From NCBI GenBank assembly GCA_016927855.1, contig JAFGLV010000032.1, positions 1 to 52,410 of the forward strand: a stretch of DNA of 52,410 nucleotides. The letters run 5' to 3'. Shown one piece after another: positions 44,726 through 52,410 of this stretch. The notes under the pieces are model-generated. The model did not search any database and had not been told where the DNA came from. It saw only the letters and a list, made by a program, of their open reading frames with translations. How positions within the stretch are numbered: the stretch's first letter is position 1; each line of letters opens with the position of its first letter. Both the position numbers and the translations under genes were made by a program. Source of the stretch: Sedimentisphaerales bacterium (lineage in GTDB: Bacteria > Planctomycetota > Phycisphaerae > Sedimentisphaerales > Anaerobacaceae).

Positions 44726-45282
44726 TCGTCCTTTTTGTTCATCCAGGCTGCCAGCAACTGCACCGCCTTGCACCGATAAACCCGCGCCGTGCCTGTCGAG
44801 ATGCCCATGATACGCGCCACTTCCTTGTAGGGCAACTCGCCCAGGTCGCGCAGCGTCACGACGCTGCGCAGATGCTCGGGCAGTTCAGCGATACAGCGTC
44901 GCAGGCTGTCGGCCAGATGCTGAGTGTCAAAGTCGATTTCTGTCGCTTCGGCTGTTCCGGCGTGGTGTTCCATGCCTGACAGGACCCGGCTTTCAACCGC
45001 TCGGCGACGGAGCATGGTGATCGCGATATTGTTGGCGGTCCGGAAAAGGTAAGCCTTCAGATGTCTGGGCTTGCGCCAGGTGTCGAGATGGGCCAGGCGC
45101 AGAAACGTGGTCTGATACGCATCACAGACATCCTGCTCGTTGCCGAGAATGCGCCAGAGCACCATGACCAGTTCCGGGCCGTACTTCTGCATCGCGACGA
45201 GAACCCACCGCTGGCTGCTGTCCACAGCCTCGCCGGCGAGAGAATCCCAGAAGAGGTCGCAACTGACGGCCCTGTTGAACAT
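44722..45282 (-). CDS. ECF-type RNA polymerase sigma factor
   Basis: The 186-residue protein starts at ATG 45282 with AAAGGTG upstream; the open frame extends 12 codons further without a ribosome site. Region 2 is YGPELVMVLWRILGNEQDVC with AYQTTFLRLAHL and LKAYLFRTANNIAITMLRRR. Region 4 is ELPEHLRSVVTLRDLGELPY plus the recognition helix ISTGTARVYRCKAVQLL. It is co-transcribed with an anti-sigma factor and diverges from the secretion operon. A role in envelope stress or surface-structure control is inferred from context. Confidence 0.9.
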   Translation of the reverse strand: MFNRAVSCDLFWDSLAGEAVDSSQRWVLVAMQKYGPELVMVLWRILGNEQDVCDAYQTTFLRLAHLDTWRKPRHLKAYLFRTANNIAITMLRRRAVESRVLSGMEHHAGTAEATEIDFDTQHLADSLRRCIAELPEHLRSVVTLRDLGELPYKEVARIMGISTGTARVYRCKAVQLLAAWMNKKDE

Positions 45283-45343
45283 AAACACCTTTTTCCGTGC
45301 TGCCTTGGTGCTCCGCACGATAAGACGCGCTCCATACCGCTAT

Positions 45344-45416
45344 GTTAACAAAAAACAACCACCCAACGAAAAAGTTTCTCGCCGTTAACAAAGGCCGTCC
45401 ACATGCGTCTTAACAG
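45344..45416. promoter_or_regulatory. Spaced GTTAACA repeats in sigma / secretion-operon control region
   Basis: GTTAACAAA occurs at 45344-45352 and 45384-45392, exactly 40 bases apart, and a third TTAACA at 45410-45415. All are on the plus strand in the gap 45283-45478 between the divergent sigma gene and gspE. The 40-base spacing is close to four helical turns, as expected of cooperative regulator sites. GTTAAC is itself palindromic. No regulator is identified. Confidence 0.4.
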
Positions 45417-45478
45417 TGGCACCGAGCCCAGGACGGTGATCTCGGGCCTTTGCAGGCAGGAAAGGAAAGGCAAGACTC

Positions 45479-46651
45479 ATCGGCACAGAGCGAGCCAAGC
45501 ACCGAACGAACGCACAGGACGTCGTCCGCCTGGTCGATGACCTGCTCAGGCAGGCCGTCGAAGCGGGTGCCAGCGACATCCATTTCGAGCCCGGTGCGAC
45601 GGAGTTGAACGTCAAGTTCCGGCTCGACGGCGTGCTCAGTTCCGTCGAACGTCTTCCGGCGGCGGTGGCGGACAACGTGGTCGCGCGGCTCAAGGTGCTG
45701 GCTGGCCTGCTGACTTACCGCAATGACATCCCCCAGGAAGGGCACCTGGAACTGCCGGGGACCGGGCCGGACAGGGTGACGGACGTGCGCATGGCCGTTT
45801 TCCCGACGATTTATGGCCAACGCGCCGTGGTGAGGCTGTTCTATCGCCAGGAAGGGCTGCTCGCATTGGGCCAGCTCGGACTGTCTGAGGAGATCGAGAG
45901 CGCGCTCAAAGCCATTGCGTCACAGAACCAGGGCGTGCTGCTCGTGACTGGTCCGGCCGGCAGTGGCAAGAGCACGACGCTGGCCGCGATCCTGCGCCAC
46001 GTCATTCGCACCCTGCCTGGCAAGAGCATCGTGACGTTGGAGGACCCGGTCGAAATTCGCATCGACGGCGCGACGCAGGTGCCGATCACGCCGCACGGAC
46101 AGATGACTTTCCCCACCGCCTTGCGGTCGCTGCTGCGGCAAGACCCCCAAGTGCTCATGATCGGCGAGATCCGCGACGCCGAGACCGCCAGGATCGCTAT
46201 CGAGGCAGGCCTGACGGGACACTTGCTGATGAGCACGATGCATAGCGGCACACCCGCCGGCGCCCTGCTGAGACTGCTGGAGATGGGCATCGAGCCCTAC
46301 CAGGTGACCTCGAGCATCTCGGCGGTTCTCAATCAACGGCTCGTGCGCAAGCTTTGCGAGAAGTGCCGCAAGCAGGGTCGAGACGGGAGATTTGAGGCGG
46401 TCGGCTGTGACGTGTGCTTCGGTACGGGGTTCAAGGGACGCGTCCTCATCGCGGAGATGGTCCGGATGGACAGCGACGTGCGCAAAGGCATTCTGGCCAA
46501 AGCGGACCTCGAAGCCTTGGAGGGACTTCTTCGCGAGAAGGGTCACGTCACGATCCTGGCGGACGGGCAGCGACTGGTCGAGGCAGGAACGACCACCCGC
46601 GCGGAACTGGACCAAGCCTGCGGCCGCGCACCGGAACCTGGCCATCCGTGA
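45479..46651 (+). CDS. gspE: GspE/PilB-type secretion ATPase, short form, apparent ATC start
   Basis: The 390-residue ATPase powers pseudopilus assembly. It has the N2-domain motif ASDIHFEP near residue 32, Walker A GPAGSGKSTT, the Asp box, Walker B LMIGEIRDAETA, the His box MSTMHSGT and a C-terminal zinc motif (CEKC...CDVC). The N-terminal N1 domain of full-length GspE (about 500 residues) is absent. The frame opens after the stop at 45437-45439 and has no ATG, GTG or TTG before 45605, inside the conserved core. AAAGGAAAGG (45461-45470) sits eight bases before ATC 45479, the best start candidate. The gene opens a six-gene operon. Confidence 0.88.
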   Translation: MGTERAKHRTNAQDVVRLVDDLLRQAVEAGASDIHFEPGATELNVKFRLDGVLSSVERLPAAVADNVVARLKVLAGLLTYRNDIPQEGHLELPGTGPDRVTDVRMAVFPTIYGQRAVVRLFYRQEGLLALGQLGLSEEIESALKAIASQNQGVLLVTGPAGSGKSTTLAAILRHVIRTLPGKSIVTLEDPVEIRIDGATQVPITPHGQMTFPTALRSLLRQDPQVLMIGEIRDAETARIAIEAGLTGHLLMSTMHSGTPAGALLRLLEMGIEPYQVTSSISAVLNQRLVRKLCEKCRKQGRDGRFEAVGCDVCFGTGFKGRVLIAEMVRMDSDVRKGILAKADLEALEGLLREKGHVTILADGQRLVEAGTTTRAELDQACGRAPEPGHP

Positions 46652-46707
46652 CATTCGACAGCAATGGAACCTGATCTTCTGAAAACACAACGTTCGGGAA
46701 CAGCAGC

Positions 46708-47910
46708 ATGGCGACATTTCAGTACAACGCGTTGACGTCGGCCGGTCGGCTCATGAAGGGAACGGTCGAAGCCGGATCACCCGACGATGCAAGGCATCTT
46801 CTCGACGACATGGGACTGACGGTCAATGCGCTCGACGCCGCGACGGCCGAGCGACCCAAAACCGCAGTCGGACGCAACGAGTTCCTGCTGTTCAACCAGC
46901 AACTCGCGTCCATCACCAAAGCAGGCATTCCTCTGGAGCGGGGACTGCGCGAACTCGCCCGGGACGTCTCCTCCAAGTCGATGCGAAAACTCATCGACGA
47001 TATCGCGGCGGATCTTGAGGCCGGGATGAGCATCGAGGAGGCCTTCCAAAAACGAGAACGGCATTTCCCGCCCCTTTATGGACGCATCCTGAAGGCGGGC
47101 GTGGAGACGGGCCGGCTCAGCGAGATGCTCACGAGCCTCAACCGCCATCTCGAGCTGTCCGGCCACACGCGACGGATCATCTTCGAGGCGGTCAGCTACC
47201 CGGCGGTCATCTTCGTGCTCGGCTCGGTGATCATCAGCCTCGTCTTCATGTTCATCATTCCGGAATTTCGCAGCGTGCTGGAGGAAATGGTCGGAGGGCA
47301 GCTCAATGTGATTACGAGGTTTGTGCTCAGCCTGGCGCAGAATATCGTACCGTTCTGGATCGGCGTGGCAGTGGTGGTGGGCGCGCTCGTTGCCGGCCTG
47401 TCGTTGCTGTCGGCTTCGCCCGGGGGGCGCCGGTTCAGAGAAGGCCTGCTCCTGCACGTGCCTGTCGTCGGGCGGCTCTACCATCACAGCATCTTGAGCC
47501 GGATGGCCGAGGCTATGGCGATGCTGGTCGGCGCCGGCTGCGACATGCCGGAATGTCTGCGGCTTGGCGCTGTCGCCGCCGGCAGCGAGAGGCTCATCCA
47601 GGACAGCGAGCGGCTGGCAGCCCAGATCGAGCAGGGTCGTAACATCATGGAAGCCGGCGCCAGCAACGGCGTGCTGCCCAGGCTGTTTCTGTATTCGGTC
47701 CAGCTCGGCGCCCAGCGCAACGAGCTTCAGGACAACCTCTACAGCCTTGGCGACATGTACGCCGACCAGGCGCGCGCAGGCCAGTCGCGTCTGCAGAGCG
47801 TCCTGCTTCCCGTCATGCTCATCGTTGTGGGCGCTTTCCTGGCCCTCGCCATTCTGGCCATGTTCCTGCCCATGATCCAGGTCGTAACCAGTCTGTCTGC
47901 CGCCAGCTAG
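46708..47910 (+). CDS. gspF: Type II secretion / type IV pilus inner-membrane protein GspF
   Basis: The 400-residue platform protein starts at ATG 46708 (GGGAA upstream). Its N-terminus is the usual FQYNALTSAGRLMKGTVEA. Two T2SSF domains follow (about residues 60-185 and 265-390): FNQQLASITKAGIPLERGLREL and LSRMAEAMAMLVGAGCDMPECL, each ending in membrane helices (three in all). GspF couples the cytoplasmic ATPase to pseudopilus assembly. It is 56 bases after gspE. Confidence 0.93.
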   Translation: MATFQYNALTSAGRLMKGTVEAGSPDDARHLLDDMGLTVNALDAATAERPKTAVGRNEFLLFNQQLASITKAGIPLERGLRELARDVSSKSMRKLIDDIAADLEAGMSIEEAFQKRERHFPPLYGRILKAGVETGRLSEMLTSLNRHLELSGHTRRIIFEAVSYPAVIFVLGSVIISLVFMFIIPEFRSVLEEMVGGQLNVITRFVLSLAQNIVPFWIGVAVVVGALVAGLSLLSASPGGRRFREGLLLHVPVVGRLYHHSILSRMAEAMAMLVGAGCDMPECLRLGAVAAGSERLIQDSERLAAQIEQGRNIMEAGASNGVLPRLFLYSVQLGAQRNELQDNLYSLGDMYADQARAGQSRLQSVLLPVMLIVVGAFLALAILAMFLPMIQVVTSLSAAS

Positions 47911-47921
47911 GGGAATGAACT

Positions 47922-49394
47922 ATGCTCGATATGACCGGCATCGCTGTCGTCCTGGTGCTCGTTTACGCCGTGCTGGGGTACTTCAAGCCTGGCGTGGCGC
48001 TGGTCACCGTGGCCTTTGTCGCGCTGGCGCTGGGCTTCGCAGCGGTCGTAGCCGATGAGATGGAGAACCTGTTGTTCGCGCCGCTGCTGCTGCTGGTGAC
48101 GCTCATCGTCGTCGCGGTCTCCAATCGGGACCCGGACTCACGCAACTGGGCCCACCGCTGGGCTTCGTGGATTCTTGTGACCATTGCGTCGCTGCTGCTG
48201 ATCGCGAGCATATTCGTGGTTGCCGAGGTCATCGGAGCCGGGCCTGTTCTGCCGCTGTTCGCTGTTCTCGGCATCGTGGCTGTCATCGCGTCTCTCGTCT
48301 CCTACGGCACCAGTTCGGGCAAGGCGGTCTCCATGCAGGTGATCTCGACGCTGGGCGCCAGCATGAAACAGAATCTGCCTCTGCCGATGGCGCTCGAATG
48401 CGCCGCTTCGGGACGTGACGACGCCAGTGCGCGGACCTTCAGAAGAATCAAGAAGTGGCTCGTCCAGGGATATCCGCTGGTCCATTCTATCCAACGGGGT
48501 TACCCTCAGTGCCCGAGCCGCGCCCTGGCGATGCTCGCGGCCGGCGAACGGCTGGGGCAATTGCCGGCCGCCTTCGAGGCGATCCGCACCGACCTGAAAG
48601 CGCGCGCCCTGGAGCGACGCAGACTGCGGCCGGTCCACCCGTTCTACCCGGTCGTGATCCTCACCATCATGTTCCTGCTGATCCTGGCCATCATGACGTT
48701 CGTGATGCCTACGTTCAAGGCGGTCCTGGAGGAGATGACCGGGGGAACACCGCTGCCCGCGCCGACGCGTGTGCTGATCGCCATCACCGGGCTGCTGGTC
48801 TACGATACCCACTTGTGGCTTCTGCTGGTTCTGTCGCCGCTGGTGGTTCTGCTGATCTGGCTGTGCGGCCACCGTGGCCGGCGCCGGCCCCAAGAGCCCC
48901 ACATGTTCTCGCTCGTCGGAGATTTCCTGAAGTGGCACCTGCCCCTCCTGCACTGGTTCGAGGTCAACTACTCCACGCTGCAAACCGTGGAGTTGCTCAA
49001 GCTCTCCCTTCGCGCCGGCAGCCCCGTCGACGAGGCTATCGCCGGGACTCTTGAGTTGGATGTGAACCACTATTTCAGGAAGCAGTTGACGTGCTGGCAC
49101 GGCCGCGTGCAAGGGGGGATCGACGTGGCACAAGCGGCGCGTGACTGCGGGCTGGGCACGGCCCTCGCCTGGGCCTTCGACACGAGCGCGGGCGCCGCTC
49201 ACGCACCGGCGGTGCTGGACATGCTGGAATCGTTCTACCGGTCGAACTACAGCTACCGAGTCAACCTGGCCCGGTTCATCCTGTGGCCGTGCGCGATCGT
49301 TGGCTTGGGGCTGACGGTCGGGTTCGTCGTACTGGCGATTTTCCTGCCCGGCATGATGGTGCTGGGTCAAATGGCGTCCTACGTTTATCCCTAA
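47922..49394 (+). CDS. Second, divergent GspF-like membrane protein
   Basis: The 490-residue product starts at ATG 47922 behind AGGGGA. It carries an N-terminal block of about four membrane helices (residues about 5-125) not found in GspF. T2SSF-like halves follow: VISTLGASMKQNLPLPMALECA, PSRALAMLAAGERLGQLPAAFEAI, VVILTIMFLLILAIMTFVMPTFKAVLEEM and, later, LQTVELLKLSLRAGSPVDEAIAG. It may form a heteromeric platform with GspF (inference). The gap to gspF is 11 bases. Confidence 0.8.
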   Translation: MLDMTGIAVVLVLVYAVLGYFKPGVALVTVAFVALALGFAAVVADEMENLLFAPLLLLVTLIVVAVSNRDPDSRNWAHRWASWILVTIASLLLIASIFVVAEVIGAGPVLPLFAVLGIVAVIASLVSYGTSSGKAVSMQVISTLGASMKQNLPLPMALECAASGRDDASARTFRRIKKWLVQGYPLVHSIQRGYPQCPSRALAMLAAGERLGQLPAAFEAIRTDLKARALERRRLRPVHPFYPVVILTIMFLLILAIMTFVMPTFKAVLEEMTGGTPLPAPTRVLIAITGLLVYDTHLWLLLVLSPLVVLLIWLCGHRGRRRPQEPHMFSLVGDFLKWHLPLLHWFEVNYSTLQTVELLKLSLRAGSPVDEAIAGTLELDVNHYFRKQLTCWHGRVQGGIDVAQAARDCGLGTALAWAFDTSAGAAHAPAVLDMLESFYRSNYSYRVNLARFILWPCAIVGLGLTVGFVVLAIFLPGMMVLGQMASYVYP

Positions 49395-49415
49395 CCTGGA
49401 AGCTGGAGCCGAATC

Positions 49416-49814
49416 GTGTCGAATCGAACAAGAGAACGTGGTTTTCTGCTGGCGGAGTCGATCGTGGCTATCACCCTCGTCAGCCTCATTATGGCGGGCC
49501 TGGGCATTACCGTCATCGGCTTCGCACGGTTCAATCGCTACCAGTGGGCCCGGCAGCAGTGCATCGCGGCCGCACAGGCGCAGCTCGATAGTCTGACCGC
49601 GACCGATCAGCCGTTCAGCCACGAGGACATCCAACGGTTGTGGCCGGACGTGACGGTGAAGGTCGACCGCTCTGCCGGAGAAGGACAGTGGGAGGGGCTG
49701 GAACTGCTGCAGGTCCAGGCCTCCGTGGATACGCACCCGCGCCCCACGACGGTCCGCCTGGCCAGATATCTCCTGACGAAACCCCACCTCGAAGAAGGAG
49801 AGCAGTCACCATGA
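49416..49814 (+). CDS. Pseudopilin-like protein (prepilin cleavage motif)
   Basis: The 132-residue product starts at GTG 49416 with GGAG upstream. The class III prepilin signal is RERG-FLLAESIVAITLVSLI, cleaved after Gly with Phe at +1 and Glu at +5, followed by a hydrophobic helix and a short globular domain. Its stop overlaps the next start as ATGA. Probably a minor pseudopilin of the GspI/PilV kind. Confidence 0.8.
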   Translation: MSNRTRERGFLLAESIVAITLVSLIMAGLGITVIGFARFNRYQWARQQCIAAAQAQLDSLTATDQPFSHEDIQRLWPDVTVKVDRSAGEGQWEGLELLQVQASVDTHPRPTTVRLARYLLTKPHLEEGEQSP

Positions 49815-50332
49815 GAAAAGGGCTCACGCTGATCGAACTGCTCGTGCTGATTACGATTTTGCCGATCGTGATGCTTGTCCTCAGTCGCATCTTCGCCACG
49901 TTCCTGCGCGACATCCCTCGCGAGGCGCGCTTGATGGAGCAGAACGTGCCTCTGCGCGACATGACCCGCAATTTGGCGCTGGACGTGGACCGAGCGGAGG
50001 GCCTGCCGGACTCTGCGGGTTCTCTGCACGCAGACGAATTCACCCTGCTAATCGAGTTGCCCGAGGGGGTAGCCTGCTATCAATGGCAGGACGGTGCCGT
50101 AACACGCACGCTACGGCCCGACAACGGCCAGGAGGATTCCGTCGTCGAGCGGTCCTGGGAGTTTCCCGATGCGGTCGTCCAGTGGCAACGCCGGTGGCGG
50201 AACGAGCGGGCTTGTGCCGTCGAACTGCGTACGCGCCTTCGGCACCGCGTGGAAGGAAAGATGGTGGAGAAACTGGCCAATTCACACGTCTATTTCGTCA
50301 ACGCTCTCGGAAAGGCACGGGAAATCAGATGA
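49811..50332 (+). CDS. Pseudopilin-like protein (GspJ/PilW-like)
   Basis: The 173-residue product starts at ATG 49811, overlapping the previous stop by four bases, with GAAGGAG upstream. The prepilin motif is RKG-LTLIELLVLITILPIV with Glu at +5. A beta-rich region follows (about residues 60-160, DEFTLLIELPEGVACYQWQD). The order in the operon and fold suggest a GspJ/PilW-type minor pilin. The stop overlaps the next start. Confidence 0.8.
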   Translation: MRKGLTLIELLVLITILPIVMLVLSRIFATFLRDIPREARLMEQNVPLRDMTRNLALDVDRAEGLPDSAGSLHADEFTLLIELPEGVACYQWQDGAVTRTLRPDNGQEDSVVERSWEFPDAVVQWQRRWRNERACAVELRTRLRHRVEGKMVEKLANSHVYFVNALGKAREIR

Positions 50333-50712
50333 AAGCCACGCGGACCAAAGGCACCGTCTTGACGTTGGTCATCATGGCCATGGGCCTCATGGCGGTTGCG
50401 ATGCTCGTTCTGACCGAGGGGGCCAACCTCCTGCTCGCGCAGGCCGACACGGCGTACTGCCGAGCGGTGGAGCGGAACCTGACCGCCAGCGCCCTGGCGT
50501 GGGGCCAGTCCCAACTGGCCCGCGACGGCATGGTCGCGGCGGAGGAGCCGGTTATGCTCGACAGCCGCCTCATAGGTGACCAACGGACCGCGCTTACCGC
50601 TCAATTCACACGCGTCGGCGCTGACGACGCCGAGATGAAGATCGAGACTTCTTGCAGCAAAGGCCGTCGAACGGTGGAGCAGTCGCGCCAGTACGCTATT
50701 GCCCGGCCCTAG
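50329..50712 (+). CDS. PilX/GspK-like minor pilin
   Basis: The 127-residue product starts at ATG 50329, overlapping the previous stop by four bases. The N-terminus (TKGTVLTLVIMAMGLMAVAM) has a basic-Gly-hydrophobic prepilin look without Glu at +5, as in GspK/PilX. The ERNLTASALAWGQSQLA stretch matches the same family. It is shorter than GspK (about 300 residues). It closes the six-gene operon. Confidence 0.7.
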   Translation: MKATRTKGTVLTLVIMAMGLMAVAMLVLTEGANLLLAQADTAYCRAVERNLTASALAWGQSQLARDGMVAAEEPVMLDSRLIGDQRTALTAQFTRVGADDAEMKIETSCSKGRRTVEQSRQYAIARP

Positions 50713-50814
50713 GAGGGCCCCGGCTGCGTCGCCACAAAAGTCTCGAGTCCCGGCCATTTTGGCGCTAATTCCCTTGCAGTCCACGTCCAGGCCAGGTAAA
50801 GTAACCATTTCTAA

Positions 50815-50840
50815 GCGGCTGACACCCTTGTGTCGGCTGC
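50815..50840 (+). terminator. Probable terminator of the secretion operon
   Basis: GCGGCTGACAC and GTGTCGGCTGC form an 11-base stem (two G-U pairs) with loop CCTT, followed by GTTGGTTTTGG. It lies about 100 bases after the last pilin gene and just before tRNA-Lys. The T-run is interrupted, so strength is uncertain. Confidence 0.5.
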
Positions 50841-50873
50841 GTTGGTTTTGGTCCCGGCCAGAGCCGTGATTTC

Positions 50874-51722
<849 letters not shown>

Positions 51723-51723
51723 A

Positions 51724-51921
51724 TCATCTGTCTCCTTTGACCGCCTGTTCGAGCGTGTCGTTGATGTACTTGCCCAAGGGCTTGTCCTGCCGTTTGGCCG
51801 CTGCCACCAGAGCCTTGTGAAGGGCAGGCGTCACCCGAAAGAACACCTTGACACTTCGGAGCTGGCTCTTGGGCAGAGGCGGTCTTCCCACGCGCGTTTT
51901 CTTCTTTCTCGTCCCTTTCAT
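51724..51921 (-). CDS. Ribbon-helix-helix (HicB/CopG-like) protein
   Basis: The 65-residue product has a very basic N-terminus (MKGTRKKKTRVGRPPLPK). A short strand and two helices follow (VKVFFRVTPALHKALVAAAK, GKYINDTLEQAV), as in HicB-C/Arc-type antitoxins and repressors. It ends just before the integrase start at 51722. It is probably a DNA-binding regulator of the element; no partner toxin is visible. Confidence 0.65.
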   Translation of the reverse strand: MKGTRKKKTRVGRPPLPKSQLRSVKVFFRVTPALHKALVAAAKRQDKPLGKYINDTLEQAVKGDR

Positions 51922-51952
51922 GCCCTGACATTACTTTAGGGCAGACACGAAG

Positions 51953-52195
51953 TCAAGAGCCATTTTCATTTTCTGCGCACTTTTTCTCAGAAGCCCGCTC
52001 GATCCAGGCTTGCAGCTCCTCCACGCTGTAGCGGACCGCGCGCCCGATCCGTACGGCGCGAATCTCCCCGGCCTCGCGCAGGTTGTACAGCGTCTTCCCG
52101 CAGACGCTCAGCGCCCTGGCCGCGTCACGGGGTGATAGGAGCAAGGGGTTCACGTGGTCTTCTCTTTTGGTCCCGATGAGACTGTGTCCGTCCAT
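51953..52195 (-). CDS. Excisionase-like helix-turn-helix protein
   Basis: The 80-residue product starts at ATG 52195; a TTG six codons upstream is less likely. It has the winged-helix excisionase/MerR-type motif LLSPRDAARALSVCGKTLYN...GEIRAVRIGRAVRYSVEELQAW. Such Xis proteins bind attachment-site arms and control direction of integrase action. It precedes the RHH protein and integrase on the same strand, giving a typical integration module. Confidence 0.78.
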   Translation of the reverse strand: MDGHSLIGTKREDHVNPLLLSPRDAARALSVCGKTLYNLREAGEIRAVRIGRAVRYSVEELQAWIERASEKKCAENENGS

Positions 52196-52222
52196 GTTCG
52201 ATACATCCTTCAAGCCGAATTC

Positions 52223-52360
52223 CGCGAAAATTCGCGTGCCGTTTTTGAAGAAGAATCATGCTCGTTCGCTCGCTCTCGCTCAGCAAAGGCTTCACTCGCT
52301 CACTCATTCGCACCCTTTGATTCTTCGTAACCGTTCACAGTTTTTTTGAAGAAGATTGAG
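52223..52360. repeat. Palindromes and repeats upstream of the excisionase gene
   Basis: Just 5' of the excisionase gene lie CGCGAAAATTCGCG (hairpin, 52223-52236), GAAGAATCA (52250-52258) with its complement TGATTCTTC (52318-52326), and a direct repeat of the GTTTTTGAAGAAGA type at about 52241 and 52340. GCTC/CTCG-rich short repeats fill the middle. The region is AT-richer than the chromosome and may be an operator or attachment-arm region. No gene is seen to the right edge. Confidence 0.4.
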
Positions 52361-52410
52361 AGAATCTCACAAAAAAGACTTGCGCGATCCATAACAGGCG
52401 GTTAGACCAT

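Noticed and set aside
48138..49787. 549-codon minus-strand frame opposite the second gspF-like gene
   Set aside because: Gln/Arg/His-rich shadow composition; the plus strand encodes clear membrane and pilin motifs.
50773..50802. TTGCAG-N17-TAAAGT promoter for tRNA-Lys
   Set aside because: A terminator-like hairpin at 50815-50840 lies between it and the tRNA, so the assignment is doubtful.

Overview
The window looks like chromosome from a free-living planctomycete of the Phycisphaerae / Sedimentisphaerales kind. GC is high and genes are densely packed. Two secreted proteins end in dockerin-like tails (D-x-N-x-D...LASNWL), and Tat-exported sugar-enzyme-like proteins, DapL lysine synthesis, a short GspE with two GspF proteins, and a planctomycete-type integrase are all present. 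Lineage is inferred from family content only; there is no rRNA or marker tree here.

Layout. 1-6230: a PilX-like surface protein cut by the left edge, unknown membrane or secreted proteins, a dockerin-tailed sugar dehydrogenase and a zinc-ribbon methyltransferase. 6231-6800 is a non-coding gap with two REP-like inverted repeats. 6801-15109 is housekeeping: polA, a YdcF-like membrane protein, rnhA, eno, a tRNA-dihydrouridine synthase and small conserved genes. 15187-24960 is a carbohydrate block (GH141-like beta-helix enzyme, Tat-exported isomerase-like protein, PL9-like pectate lyase, GH106-like hydrolase) interrupted by dapL, best read as pectin or rhamnogalacturonan breakdown. 24960-28418 is a cofactor/lipoprotein run: a folK-deoxynucleoside kinase fusion, panC, panD and lgt. 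28680-32624 is a large C25 (gingipain-like) peptidase with a beta-helix tail, broken by one in-frame TGA. 32907-38427 holds a rhomboid protease, a second Tat-exported isomerase-like paralogue, a metallo-beta-lactamase-fold hydrolase and a beta-lactamase-like/DUF4185 fusion.

39310-43889 is the most unusual part. Three consecutive minus-strand genes encode a membrane-anchored GrpE-like protein, an Hsp70 without a lid, and a membrane-anchored protein of DjlA-like layout (TM, TerB-like, degenerate J-like end without HPD). Together they look like a complete membrane-tethered Hsp70 machine. An ECF sigma factor and its zinc anti-sigma factor (44189-45282) lie just upstream on the same strand. Divergent from the sigma gene is a compact type II secretion / type IV pilus-like operon: gspE, gspF, a second gspF-like gene and three pseudopilin-like genes (45479-50712). 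The control region between them carries spaced TTAACA repeats.

50874-52410 is the edge of an integrated element: tRNA-Lys(CTT), a degraded tyrosine integrase whose frame runs into the tRNA 3' end, a ribbon-helix-helix protein and an excisionase-like protein. The rest of the element lies beyond the right edge.
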